From NCBI GenBank assembly GCA_023853785.1, contig JAJIRX010000871.1, forward strand, positions 124,001 to 188,000: DNA of 64,000 bases, written 5' to 3'. Under the pieces are notes generated by a model, which was given only the letters and a program-made list of their open reading frames with translations, ran no database searches and was not told where the DNA came from. Shown here one piece after another: positions 23,179 to 34,049 of this stretch; position 1 is the stretch's first letter; each line of letters begins with the position of its first letter. Position numbers and translations under genes: made by a program. The DNA is from Psilocybe azurescens. Its lineage: Eukaryota > Basidiomycota > Agaricomycetes > Agaricales > Agrocybaceae.

Positions 23179-24233
23179 CTAGGGTGCACCTATGACATCG
23201 AGTCCCAAGTCGAGCTCAGCTGCAGCCTGCAATAGCGCGGCTTCTTCTGCATCGAAGCATAGTTGAGCCAGACCCAGATCATGCAGCCTTGTCATCTGGA
23301 CGATCATGCCCAAAGAGTGGCTGACGTCGTTCTTAACTGCGTCATCTCCGGGTCCATTCAGAAGCTCCCATGCCTCGTCGTCCATTTCGTCTGCCATACA
23401 GCCCCACGCAGATTTTATGGCGCCTGGGAAGTTAAATGAGGCCATGATGAAGCAGACTGGGGAGCCTGGGGAATGCGAAATCAATGATCGTTTGTGAATA
23501 TGACTAAGACGGGTGTATTTACATAGACCACTGATTCGTTGTTCTTGGAGAAGTTTTGGGGAGGGTGATTTATCTACAGGGGCTTGGTCGTCTATGAGAT
23601 CCGGCAGAGCATCCCCAACTCTGTATAAACGTTGACACGCTGGACAGACGCGGCTTTCTGAGCGGCTTTTGTTGTACCAGAGAATCTTGAGGAAATGAGC
23701 ATACAAGACTTATAAAGTAGAAGTAGACGCACAAGGGCAGTTTCCTCTGGCACTATTGTGCATAGCATTTGAAGAACTTCGTCTTGTGCAAACTCAGCAC
23801 ACAAAGGATCCTGAAAGGCAGTCAGAGATCAGTCACAGCTTCATGTGAATTCATTTACAGTCAACGCTGGCGGTTGGGCAAAGAATGATGCCATGAACGC
23901 CCGGGCATCGCGAACGCGAGGTCCATTTCCAGGATCGTGTATGAAAGGCTCTTGGAATAGGATTTGTTCGATTTGTTCGACAGTTCTGGGTATGTATTCC
24001 TGAAACGGCTGGATCTCCTTTTCAACAGAGAGCGACTCGAGAGGTGGAGGTGAAGGTGTCCGGAGAGATGGTGGTGAAGGCGAAGAGGGTGCACTGGACT
24101 GGTTGCTACGTTGCGTTTCAAGGGGTTGGTCGTCGACGCGCTGAGGACGCGGCTGTGGAAGACTGATACTTTGTCTTTTCTGATTCTTGTTTTTGGCTTT
24201 TGTCTTCTTCCGGTTATTGGAAGGGCCTGGCAT
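23179..24233 (-). CDS. Conserved uncharacterised basidiomycete protein
   Basis: The four-exon model is 24233-23859, 23810-23733, 23685-23523 and 23465-23179, all with GT-AG introns of 47-57 nt and intact frame. The N-terminal 85 residues are basic then Pro/Ser-rich (MPGPSNNRKKTKAKNKNQKR) with no structure expected. The conserved core follows: FIHDPGNGPRVRDARAFMAS, LCAEFAQDEVLQMLCTIVPE and LWYNKSRSESRVCPACQRLY. The Cys pair C-x-x-C sits within V-C-P-A-C-Q. GLCSPVCFIMASFNFPGAIK then has a second Cys pair. The tail is acidic. The Cys pairs could bind a metal, but this is inference. I remember the same core from other mushroom genomes as a single-copy hypothetical protein. It is divergent with LeuRS over a 318-bp spacer. 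Confidence 0.75.
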
Positions 24234-24551
24234 GTCTTGTGGTCGTCAACACGGTCGTTGGTGTTGAACAGTGGCTTGACGCGTCGGGTCACGCTGAGCG
24301 CGTCAGAACGTGATGGCGTCGAGATAGGATTAGATTAAATCTTGATTAGATTAGATCGGTAAAAGAGTTTGCCAACGACACGAGAAATTTTGAACCAATT
24401 GTGACTCGACTTGACTTGAGCAACCAATTATAACCTAAACTGATTATCCTAGATCCAGATACTCACCATATTCCGTCTTTCGGGAAGACGAACGAGACTT
24501 TCGAGTCCTTGTACATTATTTTCAAATCGATCCTTCTTTACAACAACCCAC
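24234..24551. promoter_or_regulatory. Divergent promoter region (uncharacterised gene / LeuRS)
   Basis: This 318-bp spacer separates two divergent start codons (24233 minus, 24552 plus), so it should carry both promoters. No canonical TATA box is evident. Confidence 0.5.
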
Positions 24552-27500
24552 ATGGCGCAAACTATAGAAATCAATCAGGTACGTTCGTACAACATATTGC
24601 TTTGCCAGTATTCTTATGGTTTATGTTTTACTATAGACAGCCAAGAGAGATAGCATCAGGGAGCTGGAAAAGAAGTACCAAAATCGATGGAGATCGGAAA
24701 AGCTGTTCGAGGTCAACGCCCCGTCACAGTCCGACACCGCTGGTCTTTCACCAGTTGAAATCAAGGAACTCCATCCAAAATGGTTCGGAAACTTCCCCTT
24801 TCCCTACATGAACGGAAGTCTACATCTGGGACATGCATTCACTATTTCAAAAATCGAGTTTGCTGCTGGATACCAAAGGTTGCTGGGCAAACGCGTTCTC
24901 TTCCCCATGGATTCCACGTTACTGGGATGCCTATTAAGGTGGGTCTGAATCATGACAATGGAAGTCTTTCTGATGGATGATACGCTTTGCTAGGCATCCG
25001 CAGACAAAATCATTCGCGAGATGGAAATGTTCGGACCCGACTTTGAGAACTTTGAAGAAGTTTCAGCAGAGATGGCGCGTATTGAGGCAGAAAAGGAGAA
25101 AGAGGAGGAAGCAATCGTAGCGGCCACCCCAGGCGACAAATCAAAAGGAAAGAAAGGGAAACTAAACGCGAAATCTACTGGGTTGACATACCAGTTCCAA
25201 ATTATGGAATCCATCAAGGTCCCAAGAGAAGAAATCAAAAAGTTCGCCGATCCTCTGTATTGGTTGACATATTTCCCTCCCATTGCCATCGTAAGCGTTT
25301 TCCGATGTATAACTCTTCATTTTATTTTAATGACTATCAACGTATAGGAAGACCATAACGATTTCGGATCGCGTATCGACTGGCGCCGCACTTTCCTCAC
25401 CACAGATGCCAACCCTTACTACGACACCTTCGTCAGATGGCAAATGAACAAGCTCTACAAGTTGAACAAAATCAAATTCGGAGAGCGTTATACTATCTAC
25501 AGCCCTAAGGATGGTCAACCCTGTATGGACCACGATCGTCAAGATGGCGAAGGCTTTGGACCAACGGAATACACCGGCATCAAGATGGAGGTAGCGGAAT
25601 GGAGTCCTGCAGCCAAGGAAATTATCGGCGAGAAGGTTGGAGGCAGGAAGGTTTTTCTTGGTCGCTGCTACTCTCCGTCCAGAAACTATGTGAGTACCTC
25701 ATCATCTATCTTCCCCGCAGACCAGCTAATATGTCGCGAAGGTATGGCCAAACCAATACCTTTGTTGGCACAGCCATCAAGTACGGAATTTTCGCCGCCA
25801 ACGATAAAGAGGCCTACCTCTGCACCCTGCGCGCCGCCCGTAACATGGCTTTCCAAGACATCATCACCCCCGCGGCCACATCGAACAGCTGGTCGAGATC
25901 CCCGGGTCCAAGATCGTCGGCACCAGGATTAACGCGCCCTACGCCATCAACCCCCGGGTGTACGTTTTGCCCATGGACAACGTCCTCGCCACGAAGGGCA
26001 CAGGTGTCGTCACCTCCGTGCCGTCCGATTCGCCCGACGACTACCAGACCCTGCTCGACCTCCGCAAGAAGCCCGAATTCTACGGCATCGAACCATCGTG
26101 GGCCTCCATCGACCCCGTGCCCGTCATCTCCACGCCTACTTATGGCGAGATGACCGCGCCGGCTGTGGTCAAGCAGCTCAAGATCCAGTCGCAGAAGGAC
26201 ACCAAGCAGCTGGCGGAGGCCAAGGAGATCGCGTACAAGGAAGGCTTCTATAACGGTACAATGTTGGTCGGCGAGTTCAAGGGACAGAGTGTGCAGGAGG
26301 CGAAGCCCAAGGTCCGCGATGCTATGATCAAGGACGGACTTGCATTTGCCTATGCAGAACCCGAGGGACTGGTCATCTCGCGTAGCGCGGATGAGTGTGT
26401 TGTTGCCCTGATGGATCAGTGGTACATCGATTATGGTGAGGCTTCCTGGAGAAAGGAGACTGAAGCGTGCGTATCCAATCTTTCATCCATTATTAACGCC
26501 TAGCTGATGTTTGATTCAGCATGTTGGCGAAGATGAACACCTACACCAACGAGACGCGTCACTCTTTCGAAAAGACCTTGGATTGGTTGAACAAGTGGGC
26601 GTGTGCTCGTACTTACGGTCTGGGCTCTGTTCTCCCTGGGATCCCCAGTTCTTGGTGGAGTCTCTCAGTGACTCCACTATCTATATGAGCTACTACACCG
26701 TAGCTCAACTGTTGCACGGTACGGCTTTCTACTCTTAAGCTTAGACTATCTATTCAACCATGTATCCACAGACTCGAGCATCGACGGAAAGAAACCCGGA
26801 CCCTTGGGCATCACCCCCAACCAGCTGACTGATGAAATCTGGGAGTACATCTTCGCTGGAGGCGCCTTCCCGGACCCCTCGCCCCTGCCCCGCGAAAAAG
26901 CCGACGCGCTCAAACACGAGTACGAATACTTCTACCCCTTCGACGTGCGCTCGTCCGCCAAGGACCTCGTGCCCAATCATCTGACGTTTGCGCTGTACAA
27001 CCACGTCGCGCTGTTCCCCGAGGACAAGTGGCCGCTCGCCATGCGCACGAACGGGCATCTGATGCTGAATGGGAAGAAGATGTCGAAGAGCACGGGCAAT
27101 TCATTGACCATGCGCGAGGCGATTGAGAAGTTCGGTGCGGATGCGACGAGGCTGTCGTTGGCTGATGCCGGAGATGGGTTGGAAGATGCCAATTTCGAGG
27201 AGAAGACTGCGAATGCTAACATTCTGAGGATTCATACTCTTTTGGCGTGGTGTGAGGTTAGTTGGCCTGTGATTAACTGGTCTATATCGGATGCTGATCC
27301 CTCATTATTTGCCTTAGGAAATGGTCAAGGATCAAGCCAATCTCCGCCACGGTGAAAGAAACTACCATGATCAAGTCTTCGAACAGGAGATCAGCGATCT
27401 CATCAACACCACCAAATCGCATTATGAGGCGTAAGTCATACTACCCTGAATCTCAATGTCCATTTGACCGACCTAACTACTCGAATTTCAGCACGAACTA

Positions 27501-28354
27501 CAAAGATGCCTTGAAGTTCGGGTTCTACGACTTCAAAGCACCCGCGACTGGTACCGTGAGGTGACCAGCGACGTCGGCATGCACGCAGATCTCGTCCTCT
27601 ACTGGATCCGCGCCGCCACCGTCATCGTCTCCCCCATTGCCCCCATTTCGCCGAACACATCTGGTCCGCCATCCTCCAGGAGCCCAAGTCCATTCAACTG
27701 GCCCTGTGGCCCACACCCAGCACCCCCGTCGATCCCACCCTCATCGAAGCCGGTCAATATATGCGCGGAACGATCAAGACCATCCGTGATGCCGAAGGCT
27801 CCCTCGTCAAGGCTTTGGCCAAGGCTAAGGGCAAGAAAGGTGTTGTGAGCGAGAATATGTTCGATCCCAAGAAGCCCAAAGCCGTCCGTGTGTATGTCGC
27901 CACGGCTTTCCCCGAATGGCAGGACAAGTGTGTGCAAATCGTGCAGGACTCTTACTCGAAAGAGGAGGATAAGGTCGATGATGCTAAGATCAAGCAGTTG
28001 TTGGGTGAGAACGGACTGATTAAGGATAAGCGGGCTATGCCTTTCATCCAAGTATTCAAGGTTCGTTTCGTCAATTATCTCTTTTTCTCGTTTTTACATT
28101 GTACTTATGAATCGCTACAGAAACGGATTACCCAGTATGGTGCTGAGACCGCCTTCCGACGGGCACTGCCCTTCTCCGAGAGCGCTGTCCTCCGCGAGTT
28201 GCTGCCCTACTTGAAGAGGACCCTCAATCTGACCGACGCCTCGGTCCTGTCTGTCGAGGAAGCTCTCCAAAAGGAACAAGAGCCAGGATATACCAAGACC
28301 ATCATCGACTCTTCGGAACCAGGTGCCCCGGCCTTCGAGTATTATAACATATAA
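24552..28354 (+). CDS. Cytosolic leucyl-tRNA synthetase
   Basis: This class I aminoacyl-tRNA synthetase charges tRNA-Leu in the cytosol. The start [20 protein letters not shown] at 24552 is split by an intron. The HIGH-type motif is [12 protein letters not shown] (HLGH at 24823-24834). The insertion [19 protein letters not shown] is typical of eukaryotic LeuRS. Editing-domain sequence follows ([21 protein letters not shown]), then [27 protein letters not shown], and [12 protein letters not shown] (KMSKS near 27077). The long C-terminal region ends AFEYYNI at 28354. There are about eight introns. Protein content is intact, but the frame is broken at six places by single-base run-length changes: 24912-24913, 25652-25656, 25867-25871, 26634-26636, 27534-27537 and 27640-27644. 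Since the gene is essential and otherwise flawless, assembly error is the likely cause. Confidence 0.95.
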
Positions 28355-29117
28355 GTAATACCCAAAATTTCTGTCGTCGTGTTACGCTTTTGCTCTTTCG
28401 GTTTCGGGTTATGCAGTTTTTTTATAGAAACTCATCTGATTTTCTAATGCTCGTGATCTTGGTGTTGTTTGCTTCGAACTTTTGTTTAACAGGCTCAATC
28501 CGCGTACTACGTATACTCGATGATATGTCCTCAAATAATCCCTTGCAAGCGTCTACTCACCAACGAAACTTACAGATAGCTAGACGGATAACTAGAAGTG
28601 TAAGTTTTGTGAAAATAGGATGCTAGGACGGTGGTCGCAGGACAGACAGAAGCTGTTTAGCCAAAATTCAATCATACAGTCTTCAGGGCGGACTGCAGAA
28701 CTACATTAAGGTGGCCACGAGCGATAGTAAAACATCCCAAAATAGAATTCAGTCTCTTTGTCATTGTTATCTCTGACTGACATTAGTTTTGTATGTGATA
28801 AAATAACATATCCTCCATACAGTGTTCAGGCGCTTATTGATACATCGGCACTCTATTATAGAATCTAGCTCCAAGCCTCAGATTTTTAGGATTGGAATTA
28901 CGTGGTAGTAAATTTCGAATTCAGGAATTGCATAGCCTGTAGTATAATACTTAGTATCAACAGGCGCCGGACATGAATCTGCTAGATGTGAAAAACGAAG
29001 AACCCAAAGGTTGTAATCTGATTGTTCAATGTCCCATCAACAGGAGCGTCTATACGAAGTACTCTACATCTTTCCCAGTCCGTTTATAGTTCGCGGTATC
29101 ATGGACTGGAGCACCAT
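28355..29117. other. Intergenic between convergent LeuRS and flavin-reductase genes
   Basis: 3' ends of two convergent genes meet here. No further gene is visible. Confidence 0.5.
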
Positions 29118-30252
29118 CTACTGCCCTCCAAATCTTTGCTTAACATCCTCCGGCATGGAGTCCCAAGGCGGTCTGGGAAGCGTGAAACCTTCAGACACAC
29201 CAGCATAGGTCAACCCTCCCATTCTAGCCATAGGCTTGTACTTCGCCGGATCGGGCACACCGCGCACAGGGTCAAGTATGTCATTGCGCATGTGGATGTA
29301 CTTGACCTGGGCAAGGACGAGTGTGGAAACGGGGTCATTGGTAGCGGGGTCCAGGACGTCGACAGTCCGCAGGAGCTATGAAATCAGTAGATTTAGTAGT
29401 AAGTAAAGCATCTTCATAGAAACGGACGTGCCTCGCATTCCATGGAGAAGGCACTCTCTTTCACTCGTGGTGCTTTAACGTGGATCTGCAACAGCATCGT
29501 TAGATGATGGACGCTATCGTTATTTATACCATAGGCAGGATAAAAGCCTGAACTTACACTTGGCGCCTTCGTCAATCCACTAATTGGCCATTCACTGGTT
29601 TCAATCGGAGCTTCCGTAGAGCAGATGTTGGACTGTTCGACCCATGGCTCACTGATCATGTTGATCGTAAATCCTGCCCCGGAAAGCACGTTGACCAAGG
29701 TGTCTTGTATCACTTTGGGTCCGCCGTGCGCACAGGAGAACGAGACTACGAATGGATTTGGGCATACCTACGAAAGAATGGATAATCAGAATTCACTGAA
29801 GAAGCAAGGAGAAAAAGACAAGAATACTTGGTTGAACCAACTATGAAGATCCAGGGCATATTAACGGTAGTATAAATAAGTTACAGTGAGGTAAAGGAAG
29901 CTCACCTGAAAGGCGCAAGATTCTCGACGCCATCCTTCGACACGGACGACACAAAAGCTATGGGACGCGGAGCAATACCCGCTATTCCAATAGCGTATAT
30001 CCTCCTGACAAATAATCAATTACAACATTACTTCCTTCGAGCAATGAAAGAAAAGTCAAGGTTCGTCCAGACGAACCTAGTCTCCTCCTTCGAAGTATCA
30101 ACGACCGTCCAGCCGGCCTTCTCCCCTTCAGCCCAGGCCCTTCCCTCTGGTGTTTCCTCAATGTGCTGCCCATACGTCCAGTTGGGATTCGGGGACGTGC
30201 ACATTTTGAAGCCTTTGTTCTTTTCGAAAGGAGGGAGTTGTTCGAACGACAT
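29118..30252 (-). CDS. Flavin reductase-like (FMN-binding split barrel) protein
   Basis: This is a flavoprotein of the DIM6/NTAB flavin-reductase-like family; the substrate is not known. The start MSFEQLPPFEKNKGFKMCTS at 30252 is followed by WTVVDTSKEETR, then after an intron IGIAGIAPRPIAFVSSVSKD, the FMN-phosphate-binding core of the family. Later exons give NPFVVSFSCAHGGPKVIQDT and VNVLSGAGFTINMISEPWVE, then IHVKAPRVKESAFSMECE. The last exon ends VKQRFGGQ at a TAG (29118-29120). The intron 29376-29431 begins GC, not GT (exon ...GAG, then GCACGT). Only this GC-AG junction keeps the frame into LLRTVDVLDP. An imperfect inverted repeat starts 9 bp upstream of the ATG. Frame is intact; role otherwise unassigned. 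Confidence 0.85.
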
Positions 30253-30260
30253 GGTGGAAC

Positions 30261-30396
30261 GGTCAGAGTAGACGATTATGGGACGATTCTCACTTCGACT
30301 ACTTATGCGATTCTCGATTTCCTCACGATTCTCAGAGCGTCCATAATCGAATTCAGAATTGCTTTCAGAATCGTCCCGTAATCGTCTGCTCTGACT
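30261..30396. repeat. Imperfect 30-bp inverted repeat (hairpin) at a gene's 5' end
   Basis: The arms at 30261-30290 and 30367-30396 are inverted copies with 27 of 30 bases matching (core GACGATTATGGGACGATTCT). The 76-bp loop contains a third, partial inverted copy at about 30337-30349 and two more CGATTCT boxes. The repeat begins 9 bp upstream of the flavin-reductase ATG. It could be a tiny MITE or a regulatory hairpin; no target-site duplication is evident. Confidence 0.65.
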
Positions 30397-32805
30397 GTCC
30401 CTAGTGGCAGCTGGCCTGTGCCAATGAGACCCCAGAATAAATACTTAGTACTTAGTACCTATATTTAGCGCACCAAGAATAGAATAAGGAAAGCTTCCCA
30501 AGCCTAAAAAGCCTAGAACCATTGATGCCATGTCCAAGAATCTTAGAAATAAACTTGAACAAAGCTAGAGGAAATGGCAAAAGCCGGCTATTCCGAACAG
30601 TGTTGGACAAGGTCAAATAAGGTCAGTCATAGTCACCAAAAGTTAAGTCATCAGTCATTTGACTAATGGCTTGACTGAAAAGGCGTGATGTTCATCAATT
30701 AATGAATATAAATCATTCACATGACGTATCGCGACTTCTCGCAGTATGTAGACATGCCATTCGAAAACGTAGATTATGATTAATCCGTCGAATAACTCAA
30801 ATACGTGGTCCCACTACCCGACTAATATCTGCTTGGCTCCTAGCAATAGAGTATCTAATTTTTCAAGTCTAAATACAAATATGCGAGCAATATTTCTGGA
30901 GCGGCGCTCCGCTATGCGCTTGGTCTCCGTGAGTCACATGTGATCACTTCAATCAGTCAAAAGTCGATCAAATTTTGACCACAACCTTACCGGATAAGTC
31001 ACGACTGTTCAACACTGTGTAACCGAACAGACGCTTATCATAAGAGTCTGTTCGATATCCATTATTCGGTTTGAATATGAAGAATGCATATAAGTACTAC
31101 CAGATTATTCGGACCAGGTTACAGGTGGTCATGACTGATTTGATACTCATTGATACTCATCTCCACAGTATTTGTACACCTCTGTTTCTGCACTCTTTAC
31201 ATCGTGATTTCAACGTTATAACCTGGATCCATGGATGCTTTTTGTTCATTCCCTCTTTCCACATCCCCCTTGACTCCCTGTAATACACACCAGAGCTCTT
31301 TGGACCTCTGCTGAAGAAATTGTCTTGGTTGACTTTTTGGTTAACAACCAGGCTTGTTTCATTTGAACATGAGATTGTTCACCAACATGCCAGATTGAGA
31401 GGCCAGTCATGGACATGTACAGGAAAATGGAAATTTGCTCCTTGAGGGAGATGTGAGATTCTAGATATGAAGTAGCTAGAGACATTATAAGTAAATGTGA
31501 AGTGAAAAGCAAATGTGAAGAGTCTTACCTCAGTTGTTGTGAGGGGTGGATAATTATGCCATGGTTGGCGCAGCGGAGCATGATCCAGTTGAGCACAGAT
31601 GTAGTTGGCTCCAGAGTGAGATTACTTATTCTCGCAAAACTAACTGACTATGCTTTCTATGAGTGCATCAGCCCTCTCGACACAATCTTCATGTTTGGGC
31701 CCTAGATGTGAGCTGGAAGATGTCCCCTCATATGACTTGATCTGATCATCAATAAACTATTCTTTGTGTATGAGTTAGCACTTAGCTGAATACAATGGAG
31801 ATTAGTACGTTTACCCATTATTACTTCCTCAATCTCCCATTTTCACTTTCATCATTATCAGCGGCGGCTCCTAGGTCTAAAAATAGGTTGCCCATCGCAC
31901 CGTGCTACACAACTCCCATAAATCTCCCTGAGGCAAGGCTGGCAAGCTGACTCACAGGTTTTTTCACGACCCACGTCAGGTTGGGTACTTTTCGTTTACC
32001 GACGTGTACGATACTATGCTTTAAGCTGCTTTGCAGTTTTTTTGTCATACTAGATAGCCTTGTTAATATCTACTTTCATGACTTCCTCACTTTCCCCTTG
32101 AAGATTGTAAAGATATAAATTTACATGTCTTCATAGCGCTGTGCGCTCGAAGAGAAACGAGTACGTTCACCATGTCATGACGTGGGACCGTCTCCATTTC
32201 GCTTTATTCACTATAAGTAGACCAAACGTTCGACCTACCTCTAGATTCCTAAAAGTTCGTTTCTACGTAGGATGGAATTTGGGTAATATGGATGCGACAT
32301 GGATGAGCGAAGGAGAGAGGTATTGTGGGAACAATCTGGCCACAATTTATCATGTACCAAGAAAGATTGAATACCGATGGAAGTATCCCGACGGCATGTG
32401 TTAATTGAGCTAACCTTCAAAGTTCAGCAGAGATCAGACAAACTTAAGCTCACATCAGGAGCAATCTTTACAACTATACATAATTTTACATTGACTCGAT
32501 GCTCCCTTGCGATACTTGACTGAGCTTCAGGGAATCAGACAAAGGCCTGAATCCTGGGATCTGATCCAACTTCCAGGTGACCCTGAATATTACAACGTGT
32601 TAACACATACATAGACAAGTCAGTCATTGTCCTGTGCAAGAGCTGTGGATTATGCTGTGGATTTCTATTTCGACACATATTGCCTATGAATGAGTCAGCC
32701 ATGCGGTTCGCAAGGCTATGGAAGCTGCGGGAAGAATACTATTAGTTGCTTTGGTCTAAAGACGGCAAGATTTACAGTTGTTTGCTTCATACGCCCCTTT
32801 GAATC
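30397..32805. other. AT-rich intergenic stretch, about 2.4 kb
   Basis: I can support no gene. Open frames at 31071, 31246, 31502 and 32141 are short and isolated, with no domain or splice partners. The segment next to 32806 should contain the Sft2 promoter. Confidence 0.45.
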
Positions 32806-33789
32806 ATGCCGCCAACATCGTCAGAACAGAATTTCCGCGCCAACCTCTCTCAATTCCGCTGGGCAAGAGGAAACAATGACGATTCACATACACAGCCGGC
32901 AACACAGTCTTCGCAATCTGGGAACCCTTTCTCGCGGTTCTACAATGCAGTTGCTGGCGATTATATACCACTGAGGTCGAACGAACAGTCAAATGAGGAC
33001 GAAGCTTGGTTCGCGCTGTCAAGATGGGAGAGGTGCGTGCGGCTTGCACAGGGTCGGATAATGGTCTCTACGACGGAATGCTAAAGCTACATGTCTTGCT
33101 TGCAGATTGCTTGGATTTGGAGGGTGCTTAATAGGCGCTGCAATATGTTTCTTCGTCGCGTTCTTGACCCTGCCTTTCCTCGCATTGAGGTTAGTTCTCA
33201 CCCACCATTGAATGCCATTATCTCATTTCTTTCTCCAGGCCGGCAAAGTTCGCGCTTTCATTTAGGTAACTCTTTAATATCAAAAACTACCTAGCAAAAC
33301 GGAGCTCACACGATGCTGTAGTTTGGGAAGCATGCTCGTTATGTTTGGGTGAGCAACTGCATTCAGCCACTCTTGTCCTGGGGCTCCATTAACAACACTT
33401 CCGCTTCAGTTTCTCAGTCCTTATAGGTCCAATAAACCACTTCAAACATCTGATATCGAAAGAACGACTACCTTTCTCTCTCGTTTATTTTTCCAGCTTA
33501 GGACTAACACTATATTTCTCATTGGGAGTGCGTCGCTTTCCTCTCGGCTTCTGCTAATATTAACCTACACTCCACAACAGCCCAGATCATGGATAGGATG
33601 CGTACTCACAGGAGCTGTACAAGTACGTCATTATTTTTTCGACGATTACCTATAATGCAACCCAACTCCAAATCACAGGTGGTCGCACTCGTCGCTTATG
33701 TCCTGGCGTATTTCCCAGGTGGCACACAGACTCTGCGGATGGGAGGGTCGCTTGCACTCCGTGGAGCAGGAAGCCTGCTACCTCGATAA
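32806..33789 (+). CDS. Sft2-family vesicle transport membrane protein
   Basis: Sft2/Got1-type tetraspan membrane proteins assist fusion of endosome-derived vesicles with the Golgi. The start MPPTSSEQNFRANLSQFRWA at 32806 opens a soluble N-terminus that runs to FALSRWER. After an intron come LLGFGGCLIGAAICFFVAFL (TM1), a tiny exon RPAKFALSF, and SLGSMLVMFGFSVLIGPINH (TM2). Then come FSLVYFSSLGLTLYFSLG (TM3) and, after further introns, VVALVAYVLAYFPGGTQTLR (TM4, with the family's Y-x-P-G-G motif). The protein ends GAGSLLPR at 33789. At least five introns of 50-70 nt occur, and frames are intact. The four hydrophobic segments, their order and the final PGG motif fit the family; the C-terminus is slightly longer than in yeast Sft2. 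Confidence 0.9.
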
Positions 33790-34049
33790 GATCACCAAAT
33801 GATTGTTACGCTTACAGTTACTCGAGATCCGCTGTACATATTCATATTTATCTGGACGGCCTATCTGACAAGCTCGTCCACCATTCACACCCCTCGCATT
33901 TGAGGCATATCCATAGATGAAATATTGGTATTTATATTAACCAGCTACACAAACTAAATACGACGATAGTGATGGCCATCTGATATTCGACCGATTTTTT
34001 ATAGTACAACATCCAACAACCCTTTGACCCATTTTCAAGCAACAGCTGC

